DNA from: Verrucomicrobiaceae bacterium
Lineage (GTDB): Bacteria; Verrucomicrobiota; Verrucomicrobiae; Verrucomicrobiales; Akkermansiaceae
Reading direction: 5' to 3'
Length of the DNA stretch: 10,300 nt
NCBI GenBank assembly: GCA_003820635.1
Contig: RPOS01000110.1
Span: 1-10,300, forward strand
Position 1 is the first letter of the stretch. Every line of letters starts with the position of its first letter. Shown piece by piece: positions 7,101 to 10,300 of the stretch. Under the pieces are notes generated by a model. That model had not been told where the DNA came from. It saw nothing but the letters and a program-made list of their open reading frames with translations, and ran no database searches. The position numbers were made by a program, and so were the translations under genes.

Positions 7101-8927
7101 TCAATGCAGGTGCGGGCCGGCGTCACTTTCGCCGAAGGCGGCGCGCGGCAGGCGTACGCGCTCAATGAGATTCTCGATGTCGGCGGACGGTGGCTCGCTG
7201 AAGCGTGATACCGTCAGCGCGACGGCGAAGTTGATAAGCATGCCGATGCAGCCAATGCCCTCGGGCGTGATGCCGAAGAGATACTGCGAGGGATCGCCCT
7301 GGATGCCGAAGAAGCCGAAGCAGAAATACCAAATGTAAAGGAAGGTGAAGGTGATGCCGGCGACCATGCCGCTCACCGCACCGCGGCAGTTCACGCGCTT
7401 GGAGAAGATTCCCAGCACGATGGCCGGGAAAAACGACGATGCGGCAAGTCCGAATGCGAAGGCCACCACTTGCACTACGAAACCCGGCGGGTTCACGCCG
7501 AAATAGCCGGCGATGATGACGGCCACAGCGGCGCTGAGCCGTGCCAGGCCGAGCTCCCCCTTCTCGGTGAGCGAGGGGCGCAGCGTGCGCTTGACCAAGT
7601 CATGGGCCACGGAAGTTGATATTACCAGCAGCAGCCCTGCCGCTGTGGAGAGCGCGGCTGCAAGGCCGCCGGCGGCCACCAGACCGACCACCCATGCCGG
7701 CAGCGCGGCGATTTCCGGATTTGCCAGCACGATGATGTCCGGATCCAAATACAGCTCGTTGCTGTTAGAGCTTGGCTTGTTGGCCAGCAGGCGCTCGCCC
7801 GCGGGGCCCTTGGTTTCCTCGCCATTGCCCGGCACGAAGACCGGTGAAAGCTTGGTCGTGGTGGGATGCCGCTCGATTGCAGGACCGCTCGCATCATAGC
7901 GCACCCGGCCATCGCCATCCTTGTCCATCCATGCGATGAGTCCGGATTTCTCCCATTGCTTGAACCAAGAGGGAAGCTCGGCGTAGGCGGCTCCGGAAAC
8001 CTTTTCCAACAAATTGGTGCGAGCGAAAACGGAAACCGCAGGCGCGGTGGTGTATAGAATGGCGATGAAGAACAATGCCCAGAACGCCGAGCTGCGTGCA
8101 TCACTTACCTTTTTCACGGTATAGAAACGCACGATCACATGTGGCAGTCCCGCGGTGCCGACCATCAACACCAGTGTGATGGCAAACACATCGATCATCG
8201 GCTTGCTGCCATCGGTGTAGGCAGGAAAGCCGAGATCCTTGCTCAGGCGGTCGAGGTTTTCCACCAGACCCATCGAGCCGTCCTTCAGGTCCGCGGCAAA
8301 ACCGAGCTGCGGCACCGGATTGCCGGTGAACATGAATGATATGAAGATGGCTGGCACCAGGTAGGCGAAGATCAGCACGCAGTATTGAGCCACCTGCGTG
8401 TAGGTGATGCCCTTCATGCCGCCCAATACCGAATAGAACAACACGATGACCATGCCGATGACCACGCCGACCTCGACGGGCACCTCCAGGAAGCGAGAGA
8501 ACACCACACCCACCCCGCGCATCTGTCCGGCGATGTAAGTGAAGGATATAAGAATGGCGCAGCCGACGGCCACCAGCCGCGCGGTGCGCGAGTCGTAGCG
8601 GTCGCCGATGAAATCCGGCACGGTGAATTTCCCAAAGCGCCTCAGATAGGGTGCCAGTAGCAGCGCGAGCAGGACGAAGCCTCCGGTGAGACCCATGAGA
8701 TAGACCGCGCCGTCGCGACCCATGAAGGAGATCATGCCGGCCATGGAGATGAATGAGGCGGCGCTCATCCAGTCCGCGCCGGTGGCCATGCCGTTGGCGA
8801 TCTTCGGCACGCCGGTGCCGGCCACATAGAAGTCTCCAGTGCTGCGCGCCCGGGTCCAAATCGCGATGCCGATGTAGAGGCTGAAGCTCAGCCCGACGAG
8901 AAGGTAAGTCCAGGTACGGATGTCCAT
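7101..8927 (-). CDS. Sodium:solute symporter, VC_2705-like subfamily
   Basis: A 608-residue inner-membrane transporter of the solute:sodium symporter family (SSS, TC 2.A.21). The order of hydrophobic segments and the stretch GMATGADWMSAASFISMAGM (46-65) are typical, as are APYLRRFGKFTVPDFIGDRY (92-111) and GLAAALSTAAGLLLVISTSV (421-440). A long hydrophilic loop (about 303-395) interrupts the membrane part; it contains DKDGDGRVRYD (335-345), an EF-hand-like Asp loop. In this subfamily such a loop is usual. It lies 34 nt after the DUF4212 gene on the same strand, which is the standard pairing of large and small subunits. ActP-like acetate or another short carboxylate is the most likely substrate, but the sequence alone does not decide it. 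No Shine-Dalgarno is evident at the ATG. Confidence 0.92.
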   Translation of the reverse strand: MDIRTWTYLLVGLSFSLYIGIAIWTRARSTGDFYVAGTGVPKIANGMATGADWMSAASFISMAGMISFMGRDGAVYLMGLTGGFVLLALLLAPYLRRFGKFTVPDFIGDRYDSRTARLVAVGCAILISFTYIAGQMRGVGVVFSRFLEVPVEVGVVIGMVIVLFYSVLGGMKGITYTQVAQYCVLIFAYLVPAIFISFMFTGNPVPQLGFAADLKDGSMGLVENLDRLSKDLGFPAYTDGSKPMIDVFAITLVLMVGTAGLPHVIVRFYTVKKVSDARSSAFWALFFIAILYTTAPAVSVFARTNLLEKVSGAAYAELPSWFKQWEKSGLIAWMDKDGDGRVRYDASGPAIERHPTTTKLSPVFVPGNGEETKGPAGERLLANKPSSNSNELYLDPDIIVLANPEIAALPAWVVGLVAAGGLAAALSTAAGLLLVISTSVAHDLVKRTLRPSLTEKGELGLARLSAAVAVIIAGYFGVNPPGFVVQVVAFAFGLAASSFFPAIVLGIFSKRVNCRGAVSGMVAGITFTFLYIWYFCFGFFGIQGDPSQYLFGITPEGIGCIGMLINFAVALTVSRFSEPPSADIENLIERVRLPRAAFGESDAGPHLH

Positions 8928-8961
8928 GAAATTGGTTTGATGGGAGGGGTTGGTTACCGTC

Positions 8962-9279
8962 TCAGGAGTTTTCGCGCCCTTCGCCGAGGGTTCCCTTGAG
9001 CAACTCGCGATCGAGCCGGTTCATGATCCCGGCATAGGCAGCGATGATCAGCACGAAGGCGCACACACTGCCTTGTTGGGCGAACCAGAAGCCGAGCTTG
9101 AGACGTGTGCCGGGCAGGTAGTAACGGTCGAGTTGGTCCACGAAGAGGATTCCGCAGCCGTAGGAAACGATGAACCAGAGCCCCAGCAACACAGCCAGCC
9201 AGAACAGGTTTTTCCGCCAATACGCTTTCTTGGCCGCCTCGGAGGGCAGTTGTTTCATCGGGGTGGCAGGGTTTTCCAT
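8962..9279 (-). CDS. DUF4212 protein, small subunit of sodium/substrate symporter
   Basis: A 105-residue membrane protein of the DUF4212 family, which regularly precedes VC_2705-type symporters and is annotated as their small subunit. After a polar N-terminus (1-18) comes AAKKAYWRKNLFWLAVLLGL and the first membrane helix (about 24-46), a short loop with DRYYLPGTRLKLGFWFAQQG (51-70), and a second helix (about 71-87) ending NRLDREL. That loop, with GFWFAQQGS, is the family's conserved part. The ATG at 9279 is preceded by GAAAGAG, a weak ribosome binding site. It is the first gene of the two-gene operon with the symporter; the promoter should be in the 157-bp divergent spacer shared with cdd. 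Its role is presumably assembly or stability of the transporter. Confidence 0.92.
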   Translation of the reverse strand: MENPATPMKQLPSEAAKKAYWRKNLFWLAVLLGLWFIVSYGCGILFVDQLDRYYLPGTRLKLGFWFAQQGSVCAFVLIIAAYAGIMNRLDRELLKGTLGEGRENS

Positions 9280-9424
9280 GGCTCTTTCTATTGTGGGTGG
9301 CGCTCAAGCAGATGTCATGCCTAGATGCCTGATTCAAGGAAAAGCATCCTATTGGATGTGGCGGTGAAGAGTATCAACCTGCAAAGGAAAATGAATAGGG
9401 TTTCCGAAGCGGTGAATTGCGGCT

Positions 9425-9430
9425 AGAGGA
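9425..9430 (+). promoter_or_regulatory. Ribosome binding site that sets the cdd start
   Basis: AGAGGA ends directly before an ATG at 9431 and six bases before the ATG at 9437. Only the second has workable spacing, so 9437 is the start. This is one of the few good Shine-Dalgarno sequences in the window. Confidence 0.75.
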
Positions 9431-9436
9431 ATGCCC

Positions 9437-9829
9437 ATGAACATCGATGAAATGGTGGCAGCGGCCTGGCACGCACGCGAATCGGCATACGCTCCTTACT
9501 CCCATTTCGCTGTTGGTGCCGCCTTGCTCACGGCGGACGGGCGGGTTTTCACCGGCTGCAACGTGGAAAATCTTTCCTACGGTCTCACCCAGTGTGCGGA
9601 GCGGACGGCGATTTGCAGCGCGGTGGCGGCCGGGGAGCGGGAATTTGCAGCGCTGGCGGTGGTGGCGGATACGGCGGTGCCGATTTCTCCTTGTGGTGCG
9701 TGCCGCCAGGTGATGGCGGAATTTGGTGTGAGGCGGGTCATTCTGGCCAACCGGGCGGAGCGGATGGAGTTCACTTTGGAGGAGCTTCTGCCGCGGGCCT
9801 CGGCCGGGATTTTGGACCGGAGTGAGTGA
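9437..9829 (+). CDS. cdd: Cytidine deaminase (homotetrameric type)
   Basis: Hydrolytic deamination of cytidine and deoxycytidine to uridine and deoxyuridine in pyrimidine salvage; cytosolic zinc enzyme. From ATG 9437 it is 130 residues, the usual size of the small tetrameric form. With this start the zinc ligands fall at Cys53 (QCAERTA), Cys86 and Cys89 (PCGACRQ) and the catalytic Glu at 55, which are the positions I recall for the Bacillus subtilis enzyme. Other marks are YAPYSHFAVGAALL (18-31) and GCNVENLSYGLT (40-51), the substrate-binding segment. The frame also has an ATG at 9431, rejected because the ribosome binding site abuts it. Transcribed away from the DUF4212/symporter operon and followed by a parS-like site and mnmG. 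Confidence 0.95.
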   Translation: MNIDEMVAAAWHARESAYAPYSHFAVGAALLTADGRVFTGCNVENLSYGLTQCAERTAICSAVAAGEREFAALAVVADTAVPISPCGACRQVMAEFGVRRVILANRAERMEFTLEELLPRASAGILDRSE

Positions 9830-9831
9830 AT

Positions 9832-9847
9832 TGTTCCACATGGAACA
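9832..9847. other. parS-like ParB binding site
   Basis: TGTTCCACATGGAACA: 7-base perfect arms (TGTTCCA/TGGAACA) around a central CA. The bacterial parS consensus is TGTTTCACGTGAAACA, and variants with TGTTCCACGTGGAACA are used; this copy differs from the latter only in the centre (CA for CG). It lies 3 nt after the cdd stop and about 190 nt upstream of mnmG, a gene commonly found beside parAB and the origin. The same palindrome could form a short hairpin followed by CTTTCT and act as a weak terminator of cdd. Confidence 0.62.
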
Positions 9848-10034
9848 CTTTCTGAAAAGGAATTGGAGATTGGGTGATTCGATATTAAATATTGCGATTC
9901 AATGACTTAGAAAAGCGGTAAGGAGCACTTGTGGGCTGAGTTTTCCGGGATTTTCGGGTAATTCAAAATGGAGCCCTAATATCTCAATTTCTAATTTCCA
10001 ATTTCCTTCCTAAGGCTATGCTCCGCGCCCCGCG
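9848..10034. other. AT-rich spacer upstream of mnmG
   Basis: About 190 bases, clearly richer in A+T than the flanking genes up to roughly 10015. It contains the partly symmetric CGATATTAAATATTGCG (9889-9905 region) with GATTC on both sides, and a run of three near-copies of AATTTC(C) at 9986-10006. The mnmG promoter is expected here. No consensus DnaA box (TTATCCACA) was found, so an origin cannot be claimed. No gene is supported. Confidence 0.5.
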
Positions 10035-10300
10035 ATGTTCCGTTACCCGAAAGTTTACGATGTGATTGTGATCGGCGCCGGCCATGCCGGGGTCGAAGCC
10101 GCGATGGCCGCGGCCCGGCTCGGCTGCGAGGTGGCGGTGCTGACGCAGAATCTCGACACCATCGGCCAGATGTCCTGCAACCCGGCGATCGGCGGACTGG
10201 CCAAGGGTCACATGGTTCGGGAAATCGATGCGCTGGGTGGAATCATGGGACTCAACACCGATGCCACCGGCATCCAGTGGCGGATGTTGAACGCCTCCAA
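10035..10300 (+). CDS. mnmG: tRNA uridine-5-carboxymethylaminomethyl modification enzyme MnmG (GidA), 5' part
   Basis: The first 88 codons of MnmG, cut by the window end; full proteins are about 620-650 residues. Together with MnmE it installs the (carboxymethyl)aminomethyl group on the wobble uridine of certain tRNAs, using FAD, a folate one-carbon donor and an amine. The start [19 protein letters not shown] is followed by [11 protein letters not shown]: the FAD-binding GxGxxG motif is at residues 14-19. [20 protein letters not shown] (47-66) with Cys48 is the family signature, and [13 protein letters not shown] continues it. The ATG at 10035 fits the family N-terminus exactly; an ATG at 10018 is in another frame and stops soon. 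No Shine-Dalgarno at correct distance. The parS-like site upstream suggests the usual origin-proximal neighbourhood. Confidence 0.95.
   Translation, partial: MFRYPKVYDVIVIGAGHAGVEAAMAAARLGCEVAVLTQNLDTIGQMSCNPAIGGLAKGHMVREIDALGGIMGLNTDATGIQWRMLNAS

Noticed and set aside
9832..9840. DnaA box within the parS-like site
   Set aside because: TGTTCCACA matches TTATCCACA at only seven of nine positions and is part of the palindrome; no second box was found.
9917..9959. Strong GGTAAGGAG followed by a TTG-started 10-codon frame as an mnmG leader peptide
   Set aside because: Uses a rare start codon, has no features of a regulatory leader and lies about 75 nt from mnmG; the GTG alternative stops after two codons.

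Overview
The window looks like chromosomal DNA of a GC-rich, Gram-negative heterotroph. The mix of genes (three-gene pyruvate dehydrogenase, VC_2705-type symporter with a DUF4212 partner, small lipoproteins ending their leader in SCC or SCCC) and the mostly non-Shine-Dalgarno starts fit Verrucomicrobiota best. That placement is inference; no rRNA or other lineage marker is present. No tRNA, rRNA or CRISPR array was seen.

Layout. 1-1172: an SDR oxidoreductase on the minus strand (227-877) flanked by apparently gene-free DNA. 1173-6273: the pyruvate dehydrogenase genes on the minus strand, pdhA and pdhB adjacent (12 nt apart), but pdhC separated from them by about 1.64 kb. That insert holds a RAYT-type transposase fragment, a possible small membrane protein, an internally deleted ISAs1-type transposase, a 25-codon putative lipoprotein, a Cys-rich putative lipoprotein and a good intrinsic terminator, so pdhC probably has its own promoter. 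6397-7050 (plus): a decayed defence-type gene, the N-terminus of a TOTE-conflict-system primase (AEP) protein with a frameshift, joined to a DUF559 endonuclease fragment. 7101-9279 (minus): a sodium:solute symporter and its DUF4212 small subunit. 9437-9829 (plus): cytidine deaminase. 9832-9847: a parS-like palindrome. 10035-10300 (plus): the 5' end of mnmG (gidA).

How it fits together. PdhA/PdhB (E1) and PdhC (E2) make acetyl-CoA from pyruvate; the E3 gene is not here. The symporter pair belongs to a family that includes carboxylate (acetate-like) transporters, so both could feed central carbon metabolism, but no sequence feature proves a link. The parS-like site just upstream of mnmG suggests an origin-proximal position, since gidA often lies near parAB and oriC. 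I found no intact, plainly new multi-gene system. The most interesting items are the parS/mnmG boundary, the split pdh locus with its cargo, the TOTE-primase/DUF559 hybrid remnant, and the pair of small cysteine-rich lipoproteins.
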